Shown: positions 1 to 37,416, counted from the first letter of the stretch. The stretch: DNA of 64,000 nt from Todiramphus chloris collaris (GCA_025345505.1 JANVCC010000048.1:4926888-4990887), one strand, 5' to 3'. Program-made: numbers and translations. The notes: generated by a model from the sequence alone, not told the origin.

Positions 1-3000
1 CTCCACCAAGGCACTGGTCTTCCTGTGGAACCAGAGACAAGTTCCCTCTGGTGCCTGAGATTGTTGTTATGGTTCTTGTCTTCTTTTCCCATCTCTTCAT
101 CCTGAAATACTGTCTGAAAACTTCCTCAGTACAAGGGAAGTGCCCCAGCCCTGCCCTAAATGGCCTGTATCCACTGGGTTACAGGTGAGATAAACAGGAC
201 CTTGAGTTCCTCCGTCTGTCATGAGTAGTTTTATCTTTTGGACATGGGTGGGAGTGGGGTTTGAAGGAGAGCAGTGAGCCCTGACCAGTGTGACTCCTGG
301 AAACATACAGGCTCTCAGGGAGAAATCCATGTGTTTGAGCATGTCTGGACAGAAGGACCCAAGCACATCCCTGAGCCAAGGCAGCACCAGCTGACTCGCA
401 TCACATTTTGGTGCGCCCAGTTTTCCATTTGCACCGCGTAGCTTCCCAACAGAGATCCCTGGACTTTATTCCATGGTCAGGCCCTCAAGTGCTCTATTCT
501 GTCTAGCCAGTAGTCTCAGCGTGATGACATCCTGCTGCCAGGGGCTCATTTGTAAGCAAGGGAAAAACCAACCCGCTCTAATTTTGAATATGCTAAGTGA
601 CTAATAGAGCTAATTGTGGCCTCTGCTCTTTTAACAGCTTGAAAGTGAAAGAGAGATGTTGACACAATAGGGCAAAGGACATTTTCTAGCTCTGACAATA
701 ACTCAGCAGCCTGGACTAAAGCAGCCCTGTGCCTTTGTAGAGAAGGTGCTGTGCTGCCAGCAGCCCACTCTCGCTGGGGTCTCGCTTGCCTTTGTAATTT
801 ACTGGGGTTTGGCCACCAGCACAATCATCACTGCTCTTGGCTTTTGGCTTCATTCTGGTACCTGTCAGAACATACAGAAACCCTGTGATAGGCACAGCAA
901 ACCCAGGAGAGTAGCACACCTCTAATCCAGCCCCTACTTGTTATTCTTACCAAAAGCATCAGCATACAAAGCACAGGCATAGGAGTGGGGAAGCACTATT
1001 TTAAGTCAACCAGCAGAGGAGGTGGTTCTTAGCTCAAAACCAAAAGGATCTGCTTGCACCACAAACTAAATGAATTTTTTAGCAATAGCTGGAGGTCTAT
1101 GCAGCCACAAACTCAAAGAAAAAAAGAAGCTTGTTTACACGACACTGGTTACACTGCATTTCAGGGTAACAAAAGTTGGTGCAGTACAAAGGACAGAGCA
1201 AACCCAGGAGCTTGGATTTAATTGTGAGCTGTTACTGCTGCAGGCTGCAGTGAGGGGCTCTTTCCTAAATTATTTCCCACCATTGATACTGGGGGACGTG
1301 TCTTGGCCAAATAAACTCTGTGTAAGTTGTCACTTCTTGGCAAACCAGCTTTAAATTCAAGCGGAGAACATTTCAGAAGGGCAAAATCAAAGGCATTAAG
1401 ATTCTGGTCATGAGATATTTGCAATTTTTGGCATCAGGTTCTTCAAGTATTTTCAATTAGTTTTAGCTACAGTGAGCTGAACAGATTCAGAAGATTTCAC
1501 TGAACCACATAGGCTTCCATCATCAGAGAGTAAGCAATGCAGTTCTGGCCTTCTTAAACAGAGATGGCAGGGCCATGATTAGGAATTAGATTAAATAATA
1601 AACTACAGTAAAGCAGGAATTAAGTTTTTGTTTTCTTTAACATTAAAAAAAAAAAATAAACTGCAAAGGAGAAAAAGGAGATTCTACAATGGTTTTACTT
1701 AAATAACTGTGAGTTGAGCAATTTCTGTAAAGAAGGATTATTCATACATGAAAGAATTTGCTGCACTGAGGTGTTTTTTCCCCTCCACCCCTCTCCCCCA
1801 GGGGTTACAGCTGGAGCTCCCACTGGGGAGCCATCAGGACCCAGACAAAGTGTCCCTGACAGGTGGCCTTCACAAAAAAAAAAAGCCCCAAACCCTACAA
1901 GAAACAAGATGATGCATTGGGGCTGCAGAAGCTGTAAGGAATCAGCAAAACTTTGATACTACAGAACAAGCTGCATGCTAAAGTAAAGAGCAGACAGCTT
2001 GGTCATGGTAAACACCCCTCCTTTCTGTTACCAACTCTGCGTGAAGAGCTTTGTGCAAGTTATATTATCATTCATGATTTCATTTTTTTATTAGCTTGCT
2101 GTGGTTTGGTTTTCTTTTTGTTTTGTGGTTGGTGGGGTGTTTTTGTTGGGTTTTTTTCATTGTTTTTCTGGTGGTTGGTTTTGTTGTTGTTGTTATCATT
2201 GATTTTTGTTGTTCTATTTTCCTAAGCCAGGAAAACTGGACTGGTAATCAAGGCTGAAAAATATACAGGAATTGTGACACCAGTCATCACAGTGACAATG
2301 CTAGAATTCCTTGGTTGATAGAGTGCCTCTCACTAAGCTGCAGGTCATTTTAAGAGCACTTGACACAACAGATTGGCTTGGAGATGAGAATGCCAGTACT
2401 AAGAACCCTGATTAAAAAGCTTTTAGAAAGATTCTAAAGACAACGCTATGTTTTGGGGAATATGAGGGACTACTCTCAAGAATTTATAGACTGAGGGGTG
2501 GCTGTTCTGCATCAGACGATGCAGGCTAGAAGCTCCTCCAAGAATGGTTGCTGGCTCCTGCCAGAGGAATTCTTTGGAGCTGTCTAAATGGGGAAAAAAA
2601 GCCAACTGGAGGTCAACTTCAGTCAGCTCCTCTTGATTGAAGCCCCTGTTATCTCTGCAACCACAGCTGAGATCATTTGACCTGGTCAGGCTGTAACCAT
2701 GACCACTTGAAACACTCCCTGGCTGGCAGCAGCAGCAGCTTGTGGAAAGGGGTTGCTGGCAGCACAACCAGCTTGAACCGTCAGAAAGGTTAAACCTTCC
2801 TTCCCTGCTCCAACACTTTCTGCTCACAAGGACTCAAACTGAAGTATGTACAAGTGAGACACGTTTTCAGCGCCTGGTTTGGAGGAGACCAGTAGCAGCA
2901 TTGTATTCAACGTGAGCAAAACAAATTGAGGACTGCCGTCCTTGTAAGCATTTTCCCATTATTGGGTTGATTTGCTTGAGGGAGGTGGAAAAATATTCCA

Positions 3001-6000
3001 AGTACCATTTTTGTATATAGTGATATGACTTTGCAAACCTGTTGGAAGCCCTTGATATTTTCAGAATTTTCCAGTGAAGTTATTTCTTGAACAGATCAGC
3101 TCAGCTTTGAAAAATTTGGTCCAACAGATTTTGTCCTTGCACACTGAAAGGAGCAAAATGCTCCCTCTGCACCTTTGCTTACCTGCCATTAAAAATTCAG
3201 GGAGTTTCACAGAATCCAAGTGTTCCAGTGATACTGAACAGTCAGGCAGTATTTGGCTCCTTAACAGCAAGGGATGGAAACAGGGCCAGTCATACAACGC
3301 TGTCAGACTCGTGGTTTGTCTTTGGGCCCAGGGTATGCTAGAAATGAGCAGACTTTCCAGGTAAAAGGGGAACAGAAACTCCTGAGGAATGACACAAAGT
3401 TTGTGTAGGTGTATTGCAGGTTTTTGAGGGTTTAACTCATTTATCCCCTTCATTCCTGACTTAACACGCGATGCAAATCTCATTATCATCACACGAAGAT
3501 GAGCGAAACCCAAGGACAGTCCCCAATTCAGGAAGGTTAAAATCTGAAAGGAGAATTGGAGAAATTGAGTCTTACCAGAAAACTAATGGAAGGACCAAAA
3601 TGAATTTATCAATATATTTAGTTTAAAGATTGCTTCCTACTGTCCTCATAATTTGTAAAGGTTTTGGGTTTTTTATGTGCTAGTGTAGATGTACAGCCTT
3701 GGATAACTTTAGCTAGTTGTAGATTAATACTACAGGACTTCCACATTCAGCATCCTACTAGGATAAACTTTGCCACGAAAGTCCTCCTGACATCAGCACC
3801 TTTCATTTTTTAATTGAAGTATCACTTTATTTTTTAATTACAGTTTAAAAGAAGAGCAGATTTTTGTTATTTTTTTTGGTGAAGCAATGAAATATATAAT
3901 ACTATATTGTTTCCCCTAGAGACAACATGCATACAAGGTGTATTATAGGCATAATACACACTATTAAGAAGACTGTGACAGATTAGTGACCAGAGGTCAT
4001 GAAAGAGCAGAGTATAAAACAGAGGCTGAAAATCTCTGATCACTTTTAAGAGTTAAGCTGAACATCATAACCCTTTTGTATTTTTTTTTTGGTGAAAGTC
4101 AGACGGTGCAAATATCATTAGAACAACTGCCCAAGAAAAAACCTCACAATAAACATTATAAAATACAGACCTGAAAGATACTCTAATGTTGAATTTCCAT
4201 TTTGAAATTTAGAGATTAGTCCAGTGACAATTAAACAAGCTATTTTGCCAAGGAATAAACCCCAAACTTCTGCATTTAAGTACCAGAATGTGAATTGCAA
4301 AGAATTACACACTGGTAGTAAATAAATTAAAAAGAACACCATGTCAAGAGGTGCTCAGAACAGCCCATATTCAGCTCTTTTTCTCTCTCCTCCTCTGCTC
4401 AAAAGCCATCCTGTCTTCCCTACAGACTCCATGAGCAAAATAGACTTTTCTCATCCTCACACCATTACCTTCACCTCTAGTGGTCTTCTACACTAGAAAG
4501 TATTTATCTGCTACAGGCTTCTCAGTTGGTTTGGGTATGTACACCCCTGATCTTTCATCACCTTGATGATAAAAGCCTCAGCGCAGCATTTTGCTCTGGC
4601 AAAACCAGTGCTTCCAGTAATGTCTTATTTTCTCTCCTGCAAATGGCTCTGCTTTCAACTTGCCACCCAGGCTTGTGGCCACCACCATCCCAGGCACGCT
4701 TTGCCAGCACAAACATCAGGAGGCGCCCCTTGTACAGACAGTGACTGTGGGTTTACTGGCTATTAGAATAACTTCACTCAGGAGTGCAAACACAACACTT
4801 GTTGCCAGGTAAAGCAATTTTTGCCCAGTCTGCCTGAAGATTAGTGCCTGTCAGGTTACCTGCATCACATTCTGGGCTGATATGCCAGGGTGCATTCTTG
4901 GTCTACAAAAGTTTAAGATAGCTATTGAAGCACACCGAGATTAGACAATTGAAAAAAACCTTCCTGATTTCTTTAGTATCTGTTAATTTATCTGATTATT
5001 TGTAATACAATACAATTTTTAAAGCAACTTTCAAGCTCATACATACAGCCTTCCTGAGCATTGTTATGGTACCAATTAACATATGGACAGGCTGCTCCAG
5101 AAAACCAGCAAATAGACAGCAGTGTGGCTATGGAGGTTTTGAAAATGCCACCAGAACCACCACTGGGATGCCACCTAAGTACTACTAAAAGAGGATAAAG
5201 CACTTACTTCTCTTCAATGTATTTTCTAATTCTCTCTGTAGCCTTAAGTATCTCTTTCTGCTCCTGTTTGCTCAGGAGCTCAGAAGGGTATTCACCATCC
5301 CAGGGCATGAAACTTAGTATTTACTTCATCTGTGACATTCTTCCTATAGTTACTCCACAGTGTTTTTCCTATTCAAAAAATAATTGATAAAAGAGGACAG
5401 ACCACTGCCACAATTTTGCAACCTGAACTGATTTTGAAACAAATTAGCAAATAATTATATTCTCGAGTCATAAAACGGGTCAGTGGCAGAACCCAAACCA
5501 GTACAACAGGTTCAGGTGAGAGCTCTGACACTTTTCTATCACTCTGGACTGGTGACCATCCCCTGATTGCTTAGTTCATCGAGCCACACACATAGTGAGC
5601 TTGAGGAAAGAGCAGGCACAGACATCAGCCTGGGCACACAGGGCAACTGATAGACTTTTAATCTTCTGACCGAAGAAGAGGTCACAAGACAATGAAGTTT
5701 TATTAAAACTGCACTCCATTTTTCCTGCTCTTCTCCAACTTTAAAGGACAGAATGCAAAGGCTTTACACTTCTGCTATCACTTTTTTTTTCATGTGTGAA
5801 ACTTACTCTCCTTGAAACTGCTTTACCATTACCTTAGAGAGAAGGTCCATGTGGCTCCAGCTGGACTGCTTCTGGTACCTTGGTGGATGGACTCCTTCTC
5901 TACGCTGCCCAGCTGTCTGCTCACTGATGGGGCTGGGACTAAAGCCTGCGTGTCTCCTAAGCACATCAACCTTCCAGATGAGTTTACTCTGCTAAATGAA

Positions 6001-7309
6001 GACTCATCAGTGTTCTTCTCTTTTTTTTTTTTTTCAAATGGATAATAAATGATGTTATGAGGCATTTCTGGGCTTAACAGATGCAAAATTCAATACACCA
6101 ATCCATTTTGAAAATAAAAAATTAATAATGGTTTTGTAGTCTAAGTAATGACTAGACATTTTCTCCCCCAAACAGATGACATTTTGTGAATCAAAATTGC
6201 TTGGACTTTGCTCTCTATCCAAGTACAACTTTCTCTTACTTTATTTAAGGTTCTAAATCAAAATTATTGGCCTTTCACATGCAGCTGTCACTTATGTGAG
6301 TAACCTTGGATTTACTAAAATTCTTTGTTCTATTACTGAATGAAGCAAAATTTTCCCATTTCAACAAATGTCTCACTGGGTTTATTACTATGGACAAGTT
6401 AAGATGTTCCTGGAATATGAAAAAATGTGGAAAAATCTTAAAATAGTTTCTAAAAGGTGTGTTTTATTACCTAGAACAGATCAGAGCCAGTTTTATCTGC
6501 AAGAAATCCTTATCTATCTGACTTACTCTATTATGATAATAATTACAAGGCAACATTATTGATGCAATATAAATGGTAATTTTTTTCAAAATGCCTTTCT
6601 TAAGTTCACCTCCACAATACTGCTGAGTTAGGAGCTTACTCCACTTTGAAGTGCAGTATTCAGTGTATGGCAAAATACAAAGTAAAACAATTAATAAATA
6701 TGAGAAATCCTTTGTATGTGTTAATGTCGAGATAAAAAGATTGAGAGTTATGCAAAACTTAGATATGTGAATATAAAATAACTTACACGATGCTCATGTA
6801 AAAACCCCCAAACTGACAACTGAAATCCCCTTCTAGGGATCCCTAAAGAACAGAACTTTGCTTAAAGAACAGTCTCTAAACTTAGCTTAAACTGGAAAAC
6901 ATTGCACAGGTTACACAACTTTCAAGCCTTCATACTTACATTACTGGAATTACGTACATCTATAATATCTATATATATAATAACATCTATAATGTTGGTG
7001 CTGTATTTTGGGGAAGTTCAACAGCAATGTATACATCGAGCTTTCCACCAGCTTATTGACAACTCAAGAAAACTGTGTATTAGATAGACACAAGAGAAAA
7101 AAGTAAATAGCAAACCCACACAGCTCATTTTGAAGACTGGTAGATCAAGAGCCCAATGCAGCAACTCCGTTGCCTGCGCGCAGTCAACCCTTCCGTTCAC
7201 TTCCGTGCTCCTTAGGTGCAACTGAAACCAAGTGTTGATGCTGAAGCAGGAAGCGTGGTGGAATTAGCACCTCACAGAGCTGGTTTGAAACCCCAGAATA
7301 ATGACAGTA
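1..7309. other. Downstream flank of ZEB1, no gene recognised
   Basis: About 7.3 kb with only short, unrelated open frames on both strands. I recognise no exon, mobile element or RNA gene here. It includes a T/G-rich low-complexity tract at about 2096-2222 and several short A or T runs. A miR-200b-type seed match (AATACTG on the plus strand at 6616-6622) lies beyond the predicted polyadenylation site and would matter only if the UTR were longer. Confidence 0.6.
2096..2222. repeat. T/G-rich low-complexity tract
   Basis: This is an irregular run of TTTTG, GGTT and GTT units with a short (GTT)n stretch near 2181-2196. The plus-strand translation is a string of phenylalanine, valine, leucine and tryptophan, an artefact of composition. 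Confidence 0.8.
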
Positions 7310-7329
7310 AGTCAGACATGTTGACGCAT

Positions 7330-7335
7330 TTTATT
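7330..7335 (-). promoter_or_regulatory. ZEB1: Polyadenylation signal AATAAA
   Basis: This is a canonical hexamer on the transcript strand about 1.94 kb after the stop. It is the first AATAAA I find in the 3' UTR apart from one that overlaps the stop codon itself. G/T-rich sequence follows on the minus strand at about 7290-7260, as expected of a downstream element. Confidence 0.65.
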
Positions 7336-7471
7336 GTGAGATGGGGAGTCTGGTAAAAAACTAGAAAATGACCATGATGTAACAAGGAACTTAAAAATGA
7401 AGTTTCAGATTTGTAACATACATACATGAATACAGGAACAAATTGGCACAAAAATGTTAAACGTTGTTCCC

Positions 7472-7478
7472 AACACTG
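7472..7478 (-). promoter_or_regulatory. ZEB1: miR-200a/141 target site (7-mer)
   Basis: The plus strand reads CAACACTGT, matching miR-200a/141 seed positions 2-9. It is the site nearest the predicted polyadenylation signal. Confidence 0.65.
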
Positions 7479-7715
7479 TTTATAAGATTATTCTAATTTT
7501 GGCTTACTAAGGAAATGAGAGTTTTATGGTTAGACTAATCTCTTAATAAAACTGCAGAGCATCATGCTATTAGTCACACAGTGAATTTCAAAATTTAAGA
7601 GCTTTATATTAAAAACTGGGTAAAGGTAAAATGAATTGATTGCAATTGTAAAATTAATACATTCCCATTTTAATTCTTCTGTTCTACAGTCCAAGGCAAG
7701 TATAAATGTTAACAT

Positions 7716-7722
7716 AACACTG
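7716..7722 (-). promoter_or_regulatory. ZEB1: miR-200a/141 target site (8-mer)
   Basis: The plus strand reads TAACACTGT, identical to the first nine bases of miR-200a. Confidence 0.75.
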
Positions 7723-7937
7723 TTAAATCAAATCTCAATGCAAGAGAACCGATTGCATCTCTACTTTAAATCTTATCAACTTTCCAAATTTTCATACTAA
7801 AATATATTATTGTATTAATACAAACTACAGTATTATACACTACACTGTGTAATAAATAAAGAAATATAAAAATAAGACACATAAATATAAAAGTTTTCTA
7901 AAACTAAAAAGGTACATATGTCAGTAAGAAGGGTATT

Positions 7938-7944
7938 AATACTG
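7938..7944 (-). promoter_or_regulatory. ZEB1: miR-200b/c/429 target site (8-mer)
   Basis: The plus strand reads TAATACTGCC, identical to the first ten bases of miR-200b, so the transcript pairs with positions 1-10. Family knowledge: vertebrate ZEB1 3' UTRs carry several such sites. Confidence 0.8.
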
Positions 7945-7959
7945 CCAGGTTTGAAGACA

Positions 7960-7967
7960 TACAGTAC
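7960..7967 (-). promoter_or_regulatory. ZEB1: miR-101 target site (8-mer), candidate
   Basis: The plus strand reads TACAGTAC, identical to the first eight bases of miR-101. It lies 16 bases from the miR-200b-type site at 7938. A single 8-mer can occur by chance, so this is a weaker call than the miR-200 cluster. Confidence 0.5.
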
Positions 7968-8006
7968 AAAATGTTGCACAGACCTATAAACTAAAAGAAA
8001 TAAAAT

Positions 8007-8013
8007 AATACTG
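8007..8013 (-). promoter_or_regulatory. ZEB1: miR-200b/c/429 target site (8-mer)
   Basis: The plus strand reads TAATACTG, giving full 8-mer complementarity in the transcript, 69 bases upstream in the transcript from the 7938 site. Confidence 0.78.
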
Positions 8014-8365
8014 ATAGGTAAAAATCAGCTAACATTGTTAATAAATGGGGTCCATAATAACTAACATTTGAAAATACTTATGAGCCAGATAACATGTCAT
8101 GTATGTGTCTGAAATTAAAGTAAACCAATAAAGCAATAAAGCAGATTAGAAAATTTCCCTTGTAATTATTGTAGAGAAATTCTGCAAGTCAGGTATTAAC
8201 CCAAAATACCACCAAATAATTAAATAATGAAACATACCCAGTGTTCTTACTTCTCTGATGGCTGAGTGTTTTTTTCCCCATGATTAGTTTAGAAGTTTGA
8301 TACAAATCAACAAATGCTAGTTATTGTAGGCCACATATTGGATAAAGGCTGCTTAGAGCCTCTGT

Positions 8366-8372
8366 AATACTG
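8366..8372 (-). promoter_or_regulatory. ZEB1: miR-200b/c/429 target site (8-mer)
   Basis: The plus strand reads TAATACTG inside the predicted 3' UTR, a full 8-mer match for the miR-200b/c/429 seed family. Confidence 0.78.
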
Positions 8373-8438
8373 ATAAATGGCACTTACAGCACACAGGTCT
8401 TGCATAAGGCCAAAGGAGATACAAAGCTTCATATCATA

Positions 8439-8446
8439 TCCTTCAT
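8439..8446 (-). promoter_or_regulatory. ZEB1: miR-205 target site (8-mer)
   Basis: The plus strand reads TCCTTCAT, identical to the first eight bases of miR-205, so the transcript carries a full 8-mer site. ZEB1 is an established miR-205 target in mammals. Confidence 0.7.
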
Positions 8447-8477
8447 ATTGTTGCTACAGACTCAAAACACAATTACA

Positions 8478-8484
8478 AACACTG
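8478..8484 (-). promoter_or_regulatory. ZEB1: miR-200a/141 target site (7-mer)
   Basis: The plus strand reads AAACACTG, a positions 2-8 match. It lies only 33 bases from the next miR-200a-type site at 8518, close enough for cooperative repression. Confidence 0.62.
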
Positions 8485-8517
8485 ATTTTTGACGACTTTG
8501 CTGTCCTTACCAGTATT

Positions 8518-8524
8518 AACACTG
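8518..8524 (-). promoter_or_regulatory. ZEB1: miR-200a/141 target site (8-mer)
   Basis: The plus strand reads TAACACTGT, matching the first nine bases of miR-200a, inside the predicted UTR. Confidence 0.75.
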
Positions 8525-8798
8525 TTAGTCCCTGCAATCAGAACTCAACGACAATCTTTTTCAACTACGGTTTTAATCACATGAGTAAGAAACTTCAGTT
8601 CTTCTATCATCTGCTTTCTTAAGGCTAACAATACACTTTTAAATGATAATATGCTCTACTACAACATCTAATGTCATAAACCGCTACCTTCCAGGTTGGA
8701 TTTACAAAGGTAGCCAAGCATGGTTTGCAACTGCATTACAGGTTTCTGCAAAAGGGAATTTTGTAGTGCAGAAGTTCTCACATTATAAAACATAAGAA

Positions 8799-8805
8799 AA
8801 TACTG
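8799..8805 (-). promoter_or_regulatory. ZEB1: miR-200b/c/429 target site (7-mer)
   Basis: The plus strand reads AAATACTG, so seed positions 2-8 pair but position 1 does not. This is the weakest of the five miR-200b-type sites. Confidence 0.65.
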
Positions 8806-8910
8806 AAGTGGATTTAGGAAATGTTTTACCATATAAAGAAAAAAAAAAAAATCATATAAATCTCTCCCAATTGTACAGCTTAAAAATTAATCAACTTAAG
8901 AATGAAAATT

Positions 8911-8917
8911 AATACTG
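8911..8917 (-). promoter_or_regulatory. ZEB1: miR-200b/c/429 target site (8-mer)
   Basis: The plus strand reads TAATACTG. It is the site closest to the stop codon, about 355 bases into the UTR. Confidence 0.76.
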
Positions 8918-9271
8918 ATAAAACAAACAATGCCAGATGCTTGTCTAATAGATCAGGTTTCCTACAACCCGTTAAATCTTTGCTTCCAGAGTCACTGTAT
9001 TTTTCTAATCTGCTTCATGTTATAAACTTGTTCCTAACTTTGAAAACTGTGTGAAAAATTACTAAGTTTGAGGTTCAGGCACACCTGGATTTCTTTTTTT
9101 TTTTTTTTTTTCTTTTTCTTTTTTTTACATATATATTTTTTTACACAGTAGTGAACAGAAATCACAGTATGCAGGCTACTGCGTTTCCATGAAAAGCATG
9201 TATAATATAGAACGAACTTCATTACCAACTTTTTTTTTTTTTTCCTTATAGAAAAAACTATCATTTAAGCT

Positions 9272-34631
<25,360 letters not shown>

Positions 34632-36061
34632 CTGTGGACAGACAAAAAGCAAAATACTGATCAATATACCCTTAATGTACAGCACGGAGGTCCAAAGCTT
34701 TCAGGACTGTGGCCATATCTGGGGCATCTCTATGAGGTCACCTTAGCATATCTTCCTTTGACATGGAGATGGCAATGGCCCGTGAGCAACTTGGACATAA
34801 TGGCAACACACAGAGAAATAACCTGAGAGCTGCTGGGCTTCCACCACTGCTAGAAACCACAATACCTCTCACTTCTGCACACCCAGCATAAGGCTGCACA
34901 AGAAAAGGCAGCAGACAACTTCAGAGCTGTCTTTTAGGCCACACTGAGGCATCAGGCTTCCCATGTGGATACCAGCATCACTGTATCTTTCCTTTAAAAA
35001 TATTATTGCCTGCTCAATAATCTGTGAAACACGTAATAGTGATAAACAACATTTTGTTACAGACAAATGCATACAATGAGGACAGGCTGTATGTATATAG
35101 CAATCAGTGGGGTACAGAAACAACTGGCATTGAAGACCAAGCCATCCCAGGCTGAGCACACTCCAGGGAGAGTAGGTAGCTCCATCACTCTTGTCCAGTC
35201 CCACAAATCAAACCCTTGTCTGCAGTTACATGCTCTAGCTGTGCTCCCCCAGACCATCTTCTCACTGGCTTCTCCTACAGCCAATGTGGTCTGCTCCAGG
35301 CACGTCAAACAAGGAGCAATAAATAGGAACAAAAAGGAGATTTGATTCAGAAAGTGCTCCTGACCCAAGCTAAAATGCTCTTGTAGCTACACCCAAAGAT
35401 CACACTAAAGACTCGACCGGATGAATGCGAAAGGAAAAATCTCAGAGGTGACTCAGAAAGGAAATCTCACATAACTTTTTCCCCAGCTACCATGAAAAGG
35501 TAATAACTCTTCTTTTTCAGCCTGAAGAATACATTGTGAGAGTCTTGTGGACAAAGGATTACATGACAGTATATGATGAGAGAGAGATATATATATGTTT
35601 CTGTCATGTGGGAGCAGATTGTGATTAAGATAGTCTTCATTCATAAACATAAAAGAACAGTTACAGCCATTTCAATTTAAACTGGAAGGATTATGTATTA
35701 AGAAAAAATTATTTCACAATCTGTTGAAATGTCTGCTTCCTCCCACTGAAGTTAAAACTATGAAACATTTGTATCTATATTTGTATTACTTCTTCACTGC
35801 CAAGTTTGAACTTCTTATGAAAATGCTTCAAAAGACGGTTTAAGACAGAGAATACCTTTACTGATGAATAAACTAAGACTAGTCTTGGCTGCAGTACTCT
35901 TAGTTGTTACCAGAGCTATACCTGGGAGACATAATAACACTACTGTATGATACCTGTGTTCTGTCACTGTTAGCATATGAGAAGCCAGACTGTTTCATGT
36001 GAAATCCTGCCTATTAAGGTAAAGAAATCACCAATTAGACTCTTACTCTTCTGAAGGTAGC

Positions 36062-36087
36062 TTTTTTTTTTTTTTTTTTTTTTTTTT
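36062..36087. repeat. Poly-T tract
   Basis: About 26 T in a row on the plus strand, in intron 1. Confidence 0.95.
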
Positions 36088-36407
36088 GTTAAAGTTGATA
36101 TTATAGTCATTTAAAACTGCATTTAGGCAGGGAAAGTGAGTAACATTATGAACTGACAGGCTGCTATCTCATTTCCTTCCAACTCAGGAGAAAAACATCT
36201 CATCTAGAACAAGCATAAGCATGACAAAAGAGCCTGCTGAATTTAAAACAATCATTCTACGTTTCCATATTTCATACACATAGTGTTATACTCTACAACA
36301 CTCCACTACTGATGGTATTGACCTCTTCTAAGACAAAAAAATGTAGGCAAATTGACTAAATACTAGTATCTGGTTCACTTCAATCAGTAAATTAATATTC
36401 ATTATAT

Positions 36408-36448
36408 ATCATAGAATCATATAATGGCAGGGGTTGGAAGGGACCTGT
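36408..36448 (-). mobile_element. CR1 LINE tail stub
   Basis: CATAGAATCATATAATGGCA followed by GGGGTTGGAAGGGACCTGTG is the inverted last 40 or so bases of a CR1. Nothing CR1-like follows. Confidence 0.8.
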
Positions 36449-37325
36449 GATGCTTAAGATACAGAGGATTACTAATATAAAATACCAACATATTTACCTT
36501 TGCCACACACAAAGGAGATCAATAAGAGCAGGGACCAACAAGTATAGGCTGAAGTTCAGACTTCAGTAATGCAGGTAGTGAATACTTGATTTTTTAAAAA
36601 TAAATTTCCTGTTTCCTTTGGGAAATTAGGTGGAATCTCTTATGTTTTTTTACAGAAAAAGAAAATATAATCAGAAAGTTTGTCCTGAAGAATTACGTTT
36701 AGGGAGAAAAAACATTTCTCCTTTTCCTCATTATATATATATATAAAATTTTAAATATAATCTAGTCATTAAGGCCCTATTTACCTTGAAAAATTTTCGA
36801 ACATTCCCACACTCACTCATGTGCTAACTCGGCAAAACTTAAAAACTCCTCCTTCTCCATAAAAAGTGAGGAATTAATGGTCTTTGGGATTTTCGTTCCT
36901 TCACCATAGATTGGTTGTTAACAAGGCAACAATAAAATCAGCAAGAAATCTGGCTCTAACTTGCCTGTTTTCCTCTTAGGAAGACCTTTGGGGGAAATAA
37001 ACTGCCAAACCTGCATCTAAAAGGGTGGGATGGCCAGGCAACCCGCACACCAAGCGCAGCAGAAACTCAAGCAATTAAAACAATGGAAACATCCATATAT
37101 CTATAAGCAACTCTAACTAAACGATTCCATGCTGATTTCCCTCTACGGGATCCTTGGCTCATCTGGTGCTGTGATGGGAAATACGCAGGGAGAGCTCGGT
37201 TTTATGGCCTGAACTGAGGATTTGGAGGATCCTGCTTCATTTTGTTCAGATGGCAAAGTGACTGCTCATGCTTTTTATCCGCTCCCGAAGCCTCACTTAC
37301 AGCATGCTGGCCAAAAAGGGATTCC

Positions 37326-37416
37326 TTATTATATAAGATATGATATATTGTGTATACATTTGTATACAATACATTATAACCATATGCTATATAATTATAT
37401 GATTAGATATTAGATA
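37326..37416. repeat. AT-rich low-complexity stretch
   Basis: Alternating TATA, ATAT and GTATAC units, including the palindrome TTGTATACAA. Confidence 0.7.

Larger units (their letters stand above)
7310..9271 (-). other. ZEB1: ZEB1 3' untranslated region (predicted extent)
   Basis: The segment follows the TAA stop and is AT-rich. Its predicted end is 15-25 bases beyond the first canonical AATAAA clear of the stop codon on the minus strand (7335-7330). It contains a dense set of microRNA seed matches listed separately, all lying between 7472 and 8917 and therefore inside this UTR. Long A tracts on the transcript (plus-strand T at 9094-9111 and 9231-9243) could act as false priming sites in oligo-dT cDNA. 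The exact 3' end is inferred, and a longer UTR using TTTATT sites near 6450 or 6380 is possible. Confidence 0.8.

Noticed and set aside
2423-2827. 134-codon minus-strand open frame
   Set aside because: Composition is irregular with many serine, leucine and cysteine residues and no family resemblance; likely chance.
3061-3513. 150-codon minus-strand open frame in the downstream flank
   Set aside because: It has no recognisable domain, no splice or promoter context and an overlapping open frame on the other strand. The length is compatible with chance.
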